A stretch of DNA of 64,000 bases from Methanolobus sp. WCC4 (GCF_038022665.1 NZ_CP150629.1:1532480-1596479); one strand, 5' to 3'; shown: positions 8,515-17,344, counted from the stretch's first letter. Translations and numbers: made by a program. Notes: generated by a model from the sequence alone, not told the origin.

Positions 8515-9834
8515 TTAACCGACCACACTCATATCAGAGACCCTTATCGAAGGTGTGATGGTACCTCCAACCTTCCTTACATCGGTCCCGGCTCCGTTTA
8601 CATTCTTCAGCATATCGAAGATGTTGCCTGATATCATGAGTGACTTGATAGGTCTGTCAAGTTTTCCGTCCTTTATTGTGAAGGCATTCCTTGCCTCGAC
8701 CGAGAAATCCCCAGAGATACTGTTGGCTGTGTGGGCACCTATGACGGTGTTCACATATACCCCTGAGTCGGTGTCTGCTACAACATCACATTGCGGGAAG
8801 TCTATGATGAAGTTCCTGGGACCCACCGAAGGTGTGGACAGGTATGAGTTACGGGAGCCATTTCCGGTACTTTCCACACCATCCTTTCCTGCTGTGTAGG
8901 TGTCATAGAGATATGATCTGAATGTCCCTTTCTCGATCACTGTGGTCCTCTGTGACGCTACGCCTTCATCATCAGCTATGCCTGTCTCAATACCACCTTC
9001 AAGGAGTCCGTCATCGTAGATCGAGAGTTTCTCATTGGCTATTATCTCATCCTTCCTTCCAATAAGGTTAGACCTTCCCTTCTGGACATTATCAGCATCT
9101 ATAGAAGGCATAAATGCATTTTCGATAAGGTCTGAGAATGCGAATGGATGCAGTACGACCTCTGTTCTGTGCGGTTCCACAGATATCGTGTCCTGTGATC
9201 TTTTTGCAAGCTCTGCTGCATTCTTTCCTATGAGACCGAAGTCAATATCGTTACTGCGGGAGATGGCGAAGTCATAGGCTGTTGATGTCTCTCCTGAATT
9301 TGTGATGACATCCACGAATCCAGATACGGCAGTCCCTTCTTCTTCCACATCCACTCCATTGGTGTTGATTATCAGTCGCTTTCCGTGGCTGCGTCCAAAA
9401 CTACCTGATGTGACTGTTATGCCGGGTACGGTCTTTGCACTCTCTATCATTTCCATGGTATGTGCGATACAGTCATCAAGTTCCATGTTCTGAAGATCCG
9501 TATCAAAGATGCCGGAAACGGAAGGATACTTCTGGTTGGATGGCAGTGCTTTCCATTCCTTATCAGGATCCTGGGTTCTTGCAGATATCACTGCGTTCTT
9601 TGCAGCTTCCTCTATATGGCTCATGATATTGGTGCTTGCAAATCCTACTGCCCCATCCACAACAGCACGGATGCCGATCCCTGTTGTGATATTCTCCTTT
9701 GCGCCTTCTATCAGGTCCTTCTGTATATTGACAGAGGTCTTCTGACTTTCCATTATGTATACTTCAGCCTCTTTTGCACCATACTTTGTTGCTGCCTTAA
9801 GGGCCTTCTCAGCAAGTTCGTACATATCATGCAC
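8515..9834 (-). CDS. pmbA: TldD/PmbA family protein (PmbA/TldE subunit)
   Basis: This is the 439-residue PmbA (TldE) partner of the TldD protease. In known pairs TldD and TldE form a complex that degrades unfolded peptides and, in bacteria, matures microcins and processes CcdA. The sequence has the family's N-terminal half and a C-terminal beta domain with GIADDEGVASQRT and the conserved ending. It lacks the HExxxH zinc site, as expected for this subunit. Its start codon overlaps the end of tldD by 8 bases, so the subunits are translationally coupled. A hairpin terminator follows the stop. Confidence 0.92.
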   Translation of the reverse strand: MHDMYELAEKALKAATKYGAKEAEVYIMESQKTSVNIQKDLIEGAKENITTGIGIRAVVDGAVGFASTNIMSHIEEAAKNAVISARTQDPDKEWKALPSNQKYPSVSGIFDTDLQNMELDDCIAHTMEMIESAKTVPGITVTSGSFGRSHGKRLIINTNGVDVEEEGTAVSGFVDVITNSGETSTAYDFAISRSNDIDFGLIGKNAAELAKRSQDTISVEPHRTEVVLHPFAFSDLIENAFMPSIDADNVQKGRSNLIGRKDEIIANEKLSIYDDGLLEGGIETGIADDEGVASQRTTVIEKGTFRSYLYDTYTAGKDGVESTGNGSRNSYLSTPSVGPRNFIIDFPQCDVVADTDSGVYVNTVIGAHTANSISGDFSVEARNAFTIKDGKLDRPIKSLMISGNIFDMLKNVNGAGTDVRKVGGTITPSIRVSDMSVVG

Positions 9835-11158
9835 CTCCTACCATGGCCTTTGAGATGTAAAGGTGCGGGGAACCGTCTGTAACAGGGACGAGCTGTCCGC
9901 CTTTTCCGCATCTGCCGGAATTCATCTTCAGGTCGTTACCGACCATTTCCACATTGTTCAGTATCTCGAGTATCTTTCCGGAAAGTGATACGTCCCTGAG
10001 AAGTGTGGTGAGCTCTCCATTCTCTATCATGTATCCCTTTTCCGCATTGAACTGGAATACACCTTCTCCGGTGTTCACCTGTCCACCTCTGGAACCAATG
10101 AGGTATACTCCGTCCCCTATCTCTTCAAGCATCTCCTCAAATCCGGAGTTACCATTGTCGATGTAGGTATTGCTCATACGGATGATCGGTCTGGAATGTC
10201 CCTGTGCACGGCAGTGTCCTGGTGTTCCTCCAAGTTTTGCAGCCGTTTCTCTTGAATGCAGATATGACTTGAGTTCTCCGTTCTCTATTAATGTTGTCTT
10301 CTCAGATTGTGCTCCCTCATCATCGAATGGGAAATAGCCATATTCATGCAGTGTAGGGTCATCTATTATCGTTACAAGTGGTGATGCTATATTCTCACCG
10401 ATACGGTTCTCAAGGACCGAGCTTCCCTCAAGCACCAGGTCTGCTTCAGATGCGTGTCCTACGGCCTCGTGGGCAAAGACTCCTGCAAGCTCAGGGTCAA
10501 GTATCACCGGGAGGTTGCCACCTTTGGCCGGTTTTGCATCGAGGAGCTGTATCGCACTCTTTGCAGCTTCCTCTGCAAGTTCTGCTGCATTGTATTTGTC
10601 GAATATCTCATAGCCGGTCACACCATAACGGCTCTCTCTTCCTGCCTGGTAGAGACCGTTCCTCGATGCCACAGCACTGATCGCAAAGCCGGTACGTACA
10701 ATGTCATATTCCCCTTCAACACCGGTGGAGTCAGAATACATGATCTTGTAGGATGATTCGCTATATACGGCACTTGTGCTGCTTATCTCATCCATCTTTG
10801 CATGCTTGCCGAATTCCTTGAGGTTCTGTACTTTCTCCTCAAGTGATACATCCAGCGGGTTCTTCTTTACCTTAGGAAGATTGCTGACAACTGGCTTTGC
10901 GATCTCCTTCATCTGTACTTTCTCTTTGGGTGATTTCTCGTCCATACTGACAGCAAGTTCGGATGCTGCCCTGATGGCTTTCTCAACATCGAAATCCCCG
11001 TCAGCAGATGTGAATCCCCATGAACCACCTTTGAGCGCCCTTACAGCAGCGCCTTTTGTAAAATTCACAGATATCTGCTCTATTTTACCATTATCAAGGA
11101 CAATAGCGGTGGTGGTACCCTCAATGATCCTCGTATCAAAAAAGTCTACACTATGCAT
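9827..11158 (-). CDS. tldD: TldD metalloprotease subunit
   Basis: This is the catalytic subunit of the TldD/TldE peptidase. The zinc-binding motif HEAVGH is present near residue 230, followed by the conserved ASEADLVLEG. The frame is open to 11191, but the start at ATG 11158 (MHSVDFFD) is chosen because GGAGG lies 8 bases before it. The earlier start would add an AT-rich, implausible peptide. The 443-residue product fits the family. It overlaps pmbA downstream. lonB ends about 90 bases upstream and has its own terminator, so tldD-pmbA is probably a separate unit next to a second protease. Confidence 0.93.
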   Translation of the reverse strand: MHSVDFFDTRIIEGTTTAIVLDNGKIEQISVNFTKGAAVRALKGGSWGFTSADGDFDVEKAIRAASELAVSMDEKSPKEKVQMKEIAKPVVSNLPKVKKNPLDVSLEEKVQNLKEFGKHAKMDEISSTSAVYSESSYKIMYSDSTGVEGEYDIVRTGFAISAVASRNGLYQAGRESRYGVTGYEIFDKYNAAELAEEAAKSAIQLLDAKPAKGGNLPVILDPELAGVFAHEAVGHASEADLVLEGSSVLENRIGENIASPLVTIIDDPTLHEYGYFPFDDEGAQSEKTTLIENGELKSYLHSRETAAKLGGTPGHCRAQGHSRPIIRMSNTYIDNGNSGFEEMLEEIGDGVYLIGSRGGQVNTGEGVFQFNAEKGYMIENGELTTLLRDVSLSGKILEILNNVEMVGNDLKMNSGRCGKGGQLVPVTDGSPHLYISKAMVGGA

Positions 11159-11190
11159 AGTTCTAACTCCTCCCTGTATAAAGATATACA

Positions 11191-11230
11191 AGTTTAAATA
11201 AATAGTTTAAGCAAGTAGTTTAAATAAATA
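11191..11230 (-). promoter_or_regulatory. Direct repeats in the tldD promoter region
   Basis: The 14-base sequence AGTTTAAATAAATA occurs at 11191-11204 and again at 11217-11230, 26 bases apart, with a partial third copy between. These lie just upstream of tldD on the minus strand, where TATA elements are expected. They may be paired promoter elements or a regulator site, or simply AT-rich similarity. Confidence 0.35.
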
Positions 11231-11260
11231 TATAAATAAAAGTCACCTGCTTTAAGCAGG
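11230..11260 (-). terminator. lonB terminator overlapping its stop codon
   Basis: The stem CCTGC (11246-11250) and GCAGG (11256-11260) surrounds the lonB stop codon in its loop. On the minus strand it is followed by TTTTATTTATATATTTATTT. This is a plausible terminator built into the end of the gene. Confidence 0.55.
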
Positions 11261-13153
11261 GACTATATCAGGCATGTCAGGATTTATCTTGAGGTTGCTC
11301 AGATTCTTGAGCTTCTCAACGATATTGCTCTTCTCGGGTCCCACAAGACTGTGTTCGATAACTTCGATAATGTTGGTTACCGGAACTATCTCTATCTGAT
11401 CCTTGTAGGCTTCCTCGATAAGCACATCGGCCTCATTGGACTTTGGTATGATGACCTTCTTGATGCCTGCTCTTGCTGCAGCTTCTATCTTATAGGTAGC
11501 GCCACCGATAGGGAGTACGTCCCCTCTTACGGATAGCGAACCTGTCATTGCCACAGACTGGTCGATAGGTATATTCTCAAGAGCTGAGATAACAGCGGTT
11601 GCTATGGATATGGATGCACTGTCACCTTCCACGCCTTCATACGTTCCGATGAACTGGATATGGATGTCGTGGTTGGTTATGTCCTTGCCTGTTACGTTCT
11701 TGATAACAGCAGACACGTTCTGGACAGCTTCTTTTGCTATATCCTTGAGCATACCGGTTGCGATCACCTTTCCTTCTGAATTGGAGAGTGATGGTGCCAC
11801 ACCTGCCATTATCGGCAGTACGATACCGGAATCTCCTCCCATGACCGCAAGTCCATTGACCCTGCCAACGGCACTACCTGCCTTTTTAAAGAGCTGATAG
11901 TCGTTCTTGCGTTCGAGGTAGTTATCAGCAAGTTGCTGTTCTATGGACCTTGCCATCTTCTTTGCCGCAAGCACATGTTTTGCAGAGGTGACTGCTGCAT
12001 CCTCAGAGTGGGCAATGTCGCCAGCTACTCTTACAAGACCACCAAGGTCACGAAGTTTCAGTGTAAGATGTCCTTTCCTTCCTGCTCTTCTCTGGGCTTC
12101 ACGGATAACCTCATCTACAGCATCCTTATCAAATGGTGGGAGGTGTCCGTCTCTCATGACCTCCTGGGCCACGAACCTGACAAGGTTCTTACGATTCTCA
12201 GGTGTGTCTTCCATGGATTCCCGCATGAACAGTTCATATCCGTAACCCTTTATACGGGACCTGAGTGCAGGGTGCATCTTCTCCATTGCATCGAGGTTAC
12301 CTGCAGCAACCATGATGAAGTCACAGGGCACAGGTTCTGTCTTTACCAGCGCACCGGAACTCCTTTCTGATTGACCGGTGATAGGATATTCCTTTTCCTG
12401 AAGTGCTGTCAGCATACTCTGCTGGGATTCAAGGCTCAAGGTGTTGATCTCATCCAGGAAGAGAACACCTTTGTGTGACTTGTGTATGTCACCGCTCTCT
12501 ACCCTGTCATGTGCAGGAGTCTCAAGTCCTCCGGACTGGAACGGGTCATGCCTCACATCACCAAGAAGCGCACCTGCGTGGGTACCTGTGGCATCCAGGA
12601 ATGGTGCATGTTCCTTCTGGTAGTTGGAAACGATAAGTTTCGGTATCATCATCTCGTCTTTTGGCATGAACTGTCTTGTCAGGAGCAAGATCATAATTGC
12701 AGCTATGATACCCCACAGGAGCTGGCCTACGTAGAATGAATAGACGATAATACCGAATACCAGTATCATCATCAGCATGTTACGTGACTGGGCCTTCTTC
12801 TGGGCCTCCATCTTGTGGGCCATGACGATCTCCCTGCCTTTGCCGGCAGGAACAGAACGTATCTTTGGGTTGTTATTATCCTCTGGGTTAGGATATGCCA
12901 TGATATCCTGTAATTCTTCCTTTGGAAGAAGCTCGGCCATAGCCTTGGCAAGCAGGGACTTTCCAGTACCCGGGCTACCTATCATCATGACATGGCGCCT
13001 CTGGCTTGCTGCTTTTTTAACCACTTCCACTGCATGTTCCTGCCCGATGATCTGGTCGATCAGTAACTCAGGGACATCTATGGAGTCTGTGGTATCGAAA
13101 TTGTCCTCGTATAGTTCAATCTCTTCGCTAGGATCAGTAATCTCTTTTTCCAT
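11252..13153 (-). CDS. lonB: Archaeal Lon protease, membrane-bound LonB type
   Basis: This ATP-dependent protease of 633 residues is anchored in the cell membrane and degrades damaged and regulatory proteins. The AAA+ domain has Walker A GSPGTGKS near residue 60 and Walker B VLFLDEIN. Two hydrophobic helices (about residues 122-155) are inserted between them, which is diagnostic of archaeal LonB. The protease domain carries the catalytic serine in EGDSAS near residue 511 and the lysine in ATYKIEAA about 45 residues later. A 12-base palindrome and a TATA element lie before the gene, and a hairpin overlaps its stop. Confidence 0.96.
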   Translation of the reverse strand: MEKEITDPSEEIELYEDNFDTTDSIDVPELLIDQIIGQEHAVEVVKKAASQRRHVMMIGSPGTGKSLLAKAMAELLPKEELQDIMAYPNPEDNNNPKIRSVPAGKGREIVMAHKMEAQKKAQSRNMLMMILVFGIIVYSFYVGQLLWGIIAAIMILLLTRQFMPKDEMMIPKLIVSNYQKEHAPFLDATGTHAGALLGDVRHDPFQSGGLETPAHDRVESGDIHKSHKGVLFLDEINTLSLESQQSMLTALQEKEYPITGQSERSSGALVKTEPVPCDFIMVAAGNLDAMEKMHPALRSRIKGYGYELFMRESMEDTPENRKNLVRFVAQEVMRDGHLPPFDKDAVDEVIREAQRRAGRKGHLTLKLRDLGGLVRVAGDIAHSEDAAVTSAKHVLAAKKMARSIEQQLADNYLERKNDYQLFKKAGSAVGRVNGLAVMGGDSGIVLPIMAGVAPSLSNSEGKVIATGMLKDIAKEAVQNVSAVIKNVTGKDITNHDIHIQFIGTYEGVEGDSASISIATAVISALENIPIDQSVAMTGSLSVRGDVLPIGGATYKIEAAARAGIKKVIIPKSNEADVLIEEAYKDQIEIVPVTNIIEVIEHSLVGPEKSNIVEKLKNLSNLKINPDMPDIVPA

Positions 13154-13187
13154 AGTTTTCTCACAAGGTTTGTGTGGTTGTTCACAG

Positions 13188-13215
13188 TTGTACGTACAAA
13201 ATATATACTTGACGG
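13188..13215 (-). promoter_or_regulatory. lonB promoter with perfect palindrome
   Basis: The sequence TTGTACGTACAA (13188-13199) is a perfect 12-base palindrome. On the minus strand it directly follows a TATA-like GTATATATTTTG, so it would cover the transcription start region of lonB. That is a typical place for an archaeal repressor to bind. The regulator is unknown. Confidence 0.45.
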
Positions 13216-13353
13216 CTTTTATAATTATAGTAGGTCGTAGGTTGGATCAATTAGTTTCAGGTTATTATATTTAACTTGTGAGTAAAGTTAATATTATTAA
13301 AGGGTCATCAGGATATAAGAAACTATGCATTTTTTCAACCAGGAAATGATAAA

Positions 13354-13800
13354 ATGAAGCTGACAGCCTTTCTGGTCATTGCATTGATCATCGCTCTTCT
13401 CTCGTTCTCTGCCAGTTATAATGTCATTTCAACAGGTGAGGAATATATGGTGGTTGACCAGGTGAACATGAGATTCCAGGGCACGGACGCGGTCATCACC
13501 ATGTCATACGGTCTGGATATGTTCTCCAGTATGTATGTATTCCTTATGGGTGCACATAATCTTGAAACTGCGATAGATGATTTTTTCTTTGAGTTCGGTG
13601 ATGTCGAGATAGTTGAGATCGGTAATGGCAGGGCTGTTATCTTTGCGACGAACGTATCACGTGAGAATGACGAGTTCTATCTTCATGATTCCCATGAACT
13701 GGGAAGCAATGTCAGGCTCATTACCCTTGTCTATCCTGATGGTTCTATACGCACTGTCCTGAACTCGAATGCTACACCGGATACTTTTTACAGTGAGTGA
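13354..13800 (+). CDS. Secreted or membrane-anchored protein of unknown function
   Basis: This is a 148-residue protein that I do not recognise. The first 25 residues form one hydrophobic segment that is either an uncleaved anchor or a signal peptide. The remainder is soluble and acidic, with alternating beta-type sequence, and is predicted to lie outside the cell. GGAAATGAT precedes the ATG at 13354, which supports the start. It is divergent from lonB across a 200-base promoter region and precedes the tRNA cluster. No cysteines or obvious catalytic motif are seen. Confidence 0.7.
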   Translation: MKLTAFLVIALIIALLSFSASYNVISTGEEYMVVDQVNMRFQGTDAVITMSYGLDMFSSMYVFLMGAHNLETAIDDFFFEFGDVEIVEIGNGRAVIFATNVSRENDEFYLHDSHELGSNVRLITLVYPDGSIRTVLNSNATPDTFYSE

Positions 13801-13931
13801 AGCCCGAAACTATCCATAAAATATGGTTTTTATCAGCTCATTTTTCCACGGAATGACCGGATTACCATGTTTGCTGGGAGCCATTATTACAGCGATTTAT
13901 ATGCAAATGTCCATGTTGTGCCTGTTTACCC

Positions 13932-14051
13932 AAAAGGTTTATCATCTATTATGCATTATGTGGGGTGCTGGTAAGCGCCAAGGCATGCGATAATAGCACT
14001 CAAGTGCCATTAAGCAGCAAGGTGTTTACAGATATTCGCTAACTGTTCAAT
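13932..14051 (+). promoter_or_regulatory. Probable promoter and structured leader of the tRNA cluster
   Basis: AAAAGGTTTATCATC at 13934-13946 resembles an archaeal BRE plus TATA box. Transcription would begin near 13965, and the following 85 bases before tRNA-Val contain the pairing GTGCT (13965-13969) with AGCAC (13995-13999). This may be a tRNA leader or a small RNA of its own. I cannot assign it to an RNA family. Confidence 0.35.
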
Positions 14052-14128
14052 GGGCTCGTGGTCTAGCTGGTTATGACGTCGCCTTGACATGGCGGAGGTC
14101 CGGAGTTCGACTCTCCGCGGGCCCACCA
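14052..14128 (+). tRNA. tRNA-Val (GAC)
   Basis: A full cloverleaf can be drawn: acceptor GGGCTCG pairs with CGGGCCC, anticodon stem TCGCC/GGCGG with loop TTGACAT, and T-stem CGGAG/CTCCG with loop TTCGACT. The anticodon GAC reads valine codons GTC and GTT. The 3' CCA (14126-14128) is encoded in the DNA. It is the first of three tRNA genes on this strand. Confidence 0.95.
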
Positions 14129-14182
14129 CAAACAGTTAAGTTTAAATGTAGAAGCAACAATAGGTGCATGGGTTATCACAAC

Positions 14183-14255
14183 GCCCAGGTAGCTCAGTTG
14201 GGAGAGCGCTGCCCTGAAGAGGCAGATGTCCCTGGTTCAAGTCCGGGTCTGGGCA
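14183..14255 (+). tRNA. tRNA-Phe (GAA)
   Basis: Acceptor GCCCAGG pairs with TCTGGGC, with one G-T pair. The anticodon stem is CTGCC/GGCAG with loop CTGAAGA, giving anticodon GAA for phenylalanine. The T-arm has TTCAAGT. The discriminator base is A, and a complete CCA is not encoded. A TATA-like GTTTAAATG about 40 bases upstream could give it its own promoter. Confidence 0.95.
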
Positions 14256-14268
14256 CCTAATGCATAGA

Positions 14269-14340
14269 ACACCAGTAGTGTAGCGGTTATCACCGGGCGT
14301 TGCCAACGCTCGAACCCGGGTTCGAATCCCGGCTGGTGTA
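14269..14340 (+). tRNA. tRNA-Gly (GCC)
   Basis: Acceptor ACACCAG pairs fully with CTGGTGT. The anticodon stem is GGGCG/CGCTC with loop TTGCCAA, so the anticodon is GCC for glycine codons GGC and GGT. The T-arm has CCGGG and TTCGAAT. CCA is not encoded. A T-rich tract (CTTCTCTTCTTTTTC) follows and probably terminates the cluster. Confidence 0.95.
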
Positions 14341-14463
14341 CTTCTCTTCTTTTTCAGATCACTAAGATCATAGCAGTCAGTTCCTTAGTTCAATTAGCTA
14401 CTTATTAGTGATTGATCCTTAGTAGAACAAATCAATTCAATTACCAAAGGATGTGATATTCGA

Positions 14464-14592
14464 ATGTCAAAAGAAAAATGTGATGTAAAGAGTAGTTCAT
14501 GTGGGTGTGGTTGTTCCTGTGGTATCAGCGCGTTCAAGGTATGGGTGCTTATAGGTGCCATGATCGGTCTCATATGGTATTTTGTCCAATGA
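14464..14592 (+). CDS. Cys-rich small membrane peptide, 42 residues
   Basis: This short gene encodes 42 residues. The N-terminal half has five cysteines, four of them in an alternating CGCGCSCG motif (residues 13-20), which could bind a metal ion or a metal cluster. Residues 24-40 form a single hydrophobic helix rich in aromatic residues, so the peptide is probably inserted in the membrane with the cysteines on one face. GGATGTGAT precedes the ATG at 14464 and resembles the archaeal ribosome site. It lies between tRNA-Gly and a MATE transporter on the same strand. I do not recognise the family. Confidence 0.75.
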   Translation: MSKEKCDVKSSSCGCGCSCGISAFKVWVLIGAMIGLIWYFVQ

Positions 14593-14654
14593 CCCCACCT
14601 TTTATTTTTCATACCGGTCCTTTCTGAATACTTTATTATCAGGGTGTCCTTTGC

Positions 14655-16019
14655 ATGATGAATGAAAGATCTGACATGCTTGCCAATGAGAACATAAAGA
14701 AGCTCATCTACAGGATGTCAACCCCTGCGATAGTAGGGTTACTTGTGCAGGCATTCTACAATCTTGTTGACACCATTTTCGTTGGAAGGGGACTTGGAGC
14801 TGACAGTGCCCTTGGAATTGCAGGGATATCCGTTGCATTCCCTGTACAGATGCTCATGATGGGTATTTCCATGGGGCTGGGTATAGGAGGGGCATCTATC
14901 ATATCAAGAGCCCTCGGTATGGGTGATAACAAAACGGCCGAGAGGACCTTAGGGAATATGGTCACTCTTGTAGTTATATCAAGTATCATCTTTACCATAC
15001 TGGGACTGATATTCATCGACCCGGTGCTGCAACTGTTCGGAGCATCGGAAAGTATACTTCCATTTGCAAGGGAATACACGAAGTATATACTCATGGGAAC
15101 CATATTCTTTGCATTCTCCGCAGCATTGAGCAATACCATAAGAGCCGAAGGACACGCAAAGTTTGCAATGTCCATCATGCTGTTCTCCAGTATCGTTAAC
15201 ATCATACTCGATCCGTTATTCATCTTCGAGTTCAACATGGGAATAATGGGAGCTGCTGTTGCAACGGTCATATCACAGATTGTAGGTTGTGTAATGGTGC
15301 TGCACTATTATTCAAGCAGTATCTGTATTGTTCCATTCAAGCTCGCTTATATGATGCCCGACCTCGCTCTTTCCCGGGAGACAATAAGCATAGGGATGTC
15401 TGAGTTCGTTTTCAATTCAGTTGAAAGTCTGGTATTCATTCTCCTGAACCAGAGCCTTCTGATATACGGAGGAGATATGGCGATTGCAGTATTCGGAATA
15501 ATCATCAAGGTCTTCATGCTCACTCTGATGCCTATAATAGGCATAAAGCACGGCATCCAGCCGATCATAGGTTTTAACTACGGCGCCAGTAATTTCGAAA
15601 GGGTCAGGGAAACCGTCTCCATCTCGAATTACATCGTGTTCGCCATGTGTACGCTGAGTGTAGTTGCAGTCTTCCTTGTCCCTGAATGGATATTCCGTGT
15701 TTTCAGCAGTGATACCGGATTGATAGAGATGGGAGTGCCGGCAATAAAGATAAGCTTCCTGATGATGCCATTCATCGGAACCCAGGTAGTGGCTATGGCC
15801 CTGCTTCAATCTCTCGGTAAGTCAAAAGGATCATTGATGATCACACTCTCAAGACAGATATTCTTCCTGCCACCCCTTGTATTGATACTCCCGTTGTTCA
15901 TGGGCCTGACAGGGATATGGGTGTCGTTCCCGATATCTGATTTTCTGGGGTTCGTTGTGGCAGTTGTCCTGATGAGAAGGGAAGTCAACAGACTCATGGG
16001 ATCAGTTCCTCAAAGCTGA
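14655..16019 (+). CDS. MATE-family efflux transporter
   Basis: This is a 454-residue membrane protein with about twelve helices. The N-terminal sequence (MSTPAIVGLLVQAFYNLVDTIFVG) and the GHAKFAM and IGIKHGIQPIIGFNYGA segments are typical of the NorM/DinF group, which exports drugs or small cationic compounds in exchange for sodium ions or protons. The start ATG at 14655 is followed by a second in-frame ATG at 14658. It follows the Cys-rich peptide gene by 62 bases. The substrate cannot be inferred. Confidence 0.93.
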   Translation: MMNERSDMLANENIKKLIYRMSTPAIVGLLVQAFYNLVDTIFVGRGLGADSALGIAGISVAFPVQMLMMGISMGLGIGGASIISRALGMGDNKTAERTLGNMVTLVVISSIIFTILGLIFIDPVLQLFGASESILPFAREYTKYILMGTIFFAFSAALSNTIRAEGHAKFAMSIMLFSSIVNIILDPLFIFEFNMGIMGAAVATVISQIVGCVMVLHYYSSSICIVPFKLAYMMPDLALSRETISIGMSEFVFNSVESLVFILLNQSLLIYGGDMAIAVFGIIIKVFMLTLMPIIGIKHGIQPIIGFNYGASNFERVRETVSISNYIVFAMCTLSVVAVFLVPEWIFRVFSSDTGLIEMGVPAIKISFLMMPFIGTQVVAMALLQSLGKSKGSLMITLSRQIFFLPPLVLILPLFMGLTGIWVSFPISDFLGFVVAVVLMRREVNRLMGSVPQS

Positions 16020-16122
16020 GGCTCAAAATATCTGACTTTTAGAGTGATGTGCTATAATACGGCTCTATAGAGATCCTACTTCACAATATTTTCATAATTA
16101 TTAATTATAATATGTATACCAC
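16020..16122. other. AT-rich spacer after the MATE gene
   Basis: About 100 bases with many short A/T runs and no gene. Together with the small interrupted gene and 280 bases beyond it, this makes a 570-base interval without a full-size gene before the secreted protein at 16594. Confidence 0.4.
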
Positions 16123-16311
16123 TTAAGAATTAATTATTCTTCCTGTGGTCCTTTTTGTTATCGTCTCTCCGTTTCCTGACCCGATCATCTTGTCATTCCC
16201 AGGAGTCCCGTTTTTGCTCTGAGATCAGTTTGTTGTATCGGTCCCTGCCGCGAATGCAGCGCTGCTCAATAGCGCGAATATTACAAGTAGGGATACTATT
16301 TTCTTAATCAT
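16123..16311 (-). pseudogene. Small secreted peptide gene interrupted by an in-frame TGA
   Basis: From ATG 16311 the minus strand encodes a clear signal peptide of about 21 residues ending in AFAA, then GTDTTN and a TGA at 16225-16227. The same frame continues without interruption for 33 more codons (SQSKNGTPGNDKMIG...) to TAA at 16123. GGGTGA precedes the start. Either a 28-residue exported peptide is made, or a 62-residue gene has been broken by a nonsense change. The Gly/Asn-rich tail recalls the ends of the two secreted proteins at 16594-17929, but no family is recognised. Confidence 0.5.
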
Positions 16312-16593
16312 AGTTTTCACCCTTATGTAATTCCAAAAGATTGTTTCCTGTTATAAATAAAATCTAAGAAGAAACTAATTACTTACTTTCTAAGAGCTAA
16401 CACTCCCACTCCCCATACGAACACCGGCATGTTCTCATTCTTCAACCTAATCTGGTATTAGTATTGAATGATATAGGACCAGGGGTACCAAAAAATTATC
16501 TATGGATCACTCCTGGCCACTATTGCATGTATGGTGTTGGTATCCAGATGAAAAATGCTCATCCGGTAAATTCTCCGATTCTATTTATTGTGT
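16312..16593. other. Spacer between the interrupted peptide gene and a secreted protein
   Basis: About 280 bases with no convincing gene on either strand. It probably contains the promoter of the small interrupted gene, with TATAAATAAAATC-like sequence near 16350 as read on the plus strand, and the 3' untranslated end of the gene at 16594. Confidence 0.35.
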
Positions 16594-17316
16594 TTAGTGG
16601 TTACCACCACCATGGTTACCGCCAGATCCACCGCCGAGCATCACATCGGCATAATTATATCCATAGAATTCCCTGTCCGTATATACTCCATCATCAAATG
16701 TACCTCTTATGAAGAATGCAACACGACCAATCTCCTCATTGACACAAGTATACTCGAGAAGGTCACCAACAGTCACCTCATCACCACTGGAATTATCCTT
16801 GTAGCCAATTACAAAATTAAACACGTCATTCCTTTTATACTGCATTACAAGCCTACCGCTATGGGGGCTGATCTCATAGTCTTTTCGATTATCAACGTCA
16901 ATTACTACTTTTCCTTCAATAGACTCGTTAAATTCGTCAACAATTTCGAATGGTTGACCATAGTTACCTTTCACAATGACTCCCAAAATGATATTTTGTG
17001 TACCTACGTTAGAATCATAAATGTCAGTAACATCATATGGTTCTGGAAAAAGTTCCTTAATATTATCTATGGTAGGAGGATAGACATCTACCAAACCTAC
17101 TATTTCTGCAAGTGTGATATTGTCATAGACCTCAACCTCTATGCCAAACATCGGAGAATTTGAACCCAGCATAATCGTGTCAGGTGACACAAGTATACAT
17201 ACATTTATCGGCTCTTGCACCGGCTCTTGTGCTGCAGAAGGAACTGCAGACATCCCCATCAGGACAATTGCAATGCCAATATATATTATCATAGTTTCAG
17301 TTCTCATTTCTTTCAC
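16594..17316 (-). CDS. Secreted protein with Gly/His tail, paralogue A
   Basis: This is a 240-residue exported protein of unknown function. A signal peptide of about 28 residues ends in SAA. The mature part is acidic and beta-rich. An early segment (VSPDTIMLGSNSPMF...VEVYD) matches one in the protein encoded just upstream, so the two are paralogues. The protein ends in GGGSGGNHGGGNH, a flexible tail that could bind metal or be buried in the cell surface. Initiation may be at residue 1 or at the Met 3 residues later. It is probably co-transcribed with its paralogue, as the gap is only 28 bases. Confidence 0.72.
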   Translation of the reverse strand: MKEMRTETMIIYIGIAIVLMGMSAVPSAAQEPVQEPINVCILVSPDTIMLGSNSPMFGIEVEVYDNITLAEIVGLVDVYPPTIDNIKELFPEPYDVTDIYDSNVGTQNIILGVIVKGNYGQPFEIVDEFNESIEGKVVIDVDNRKDYEISPHSGRLVMQYKRNDVFNFVIGYKDNSSGDEVTVGDLLEYTCVNEEIGRVAFFIRGTFDDGVYTDREFYGYNYADVMLGGGSGGNHGGGNH

Positions 17317-17344
17317 CCACTATTCTGGATAATTATCTATTGAA

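Noticed and set aside
13965-14040. A fourth tRNA before tRNA-Val
   Set aside because: No T-arm or anticodon stem can be drawn. Only one short stem is present.
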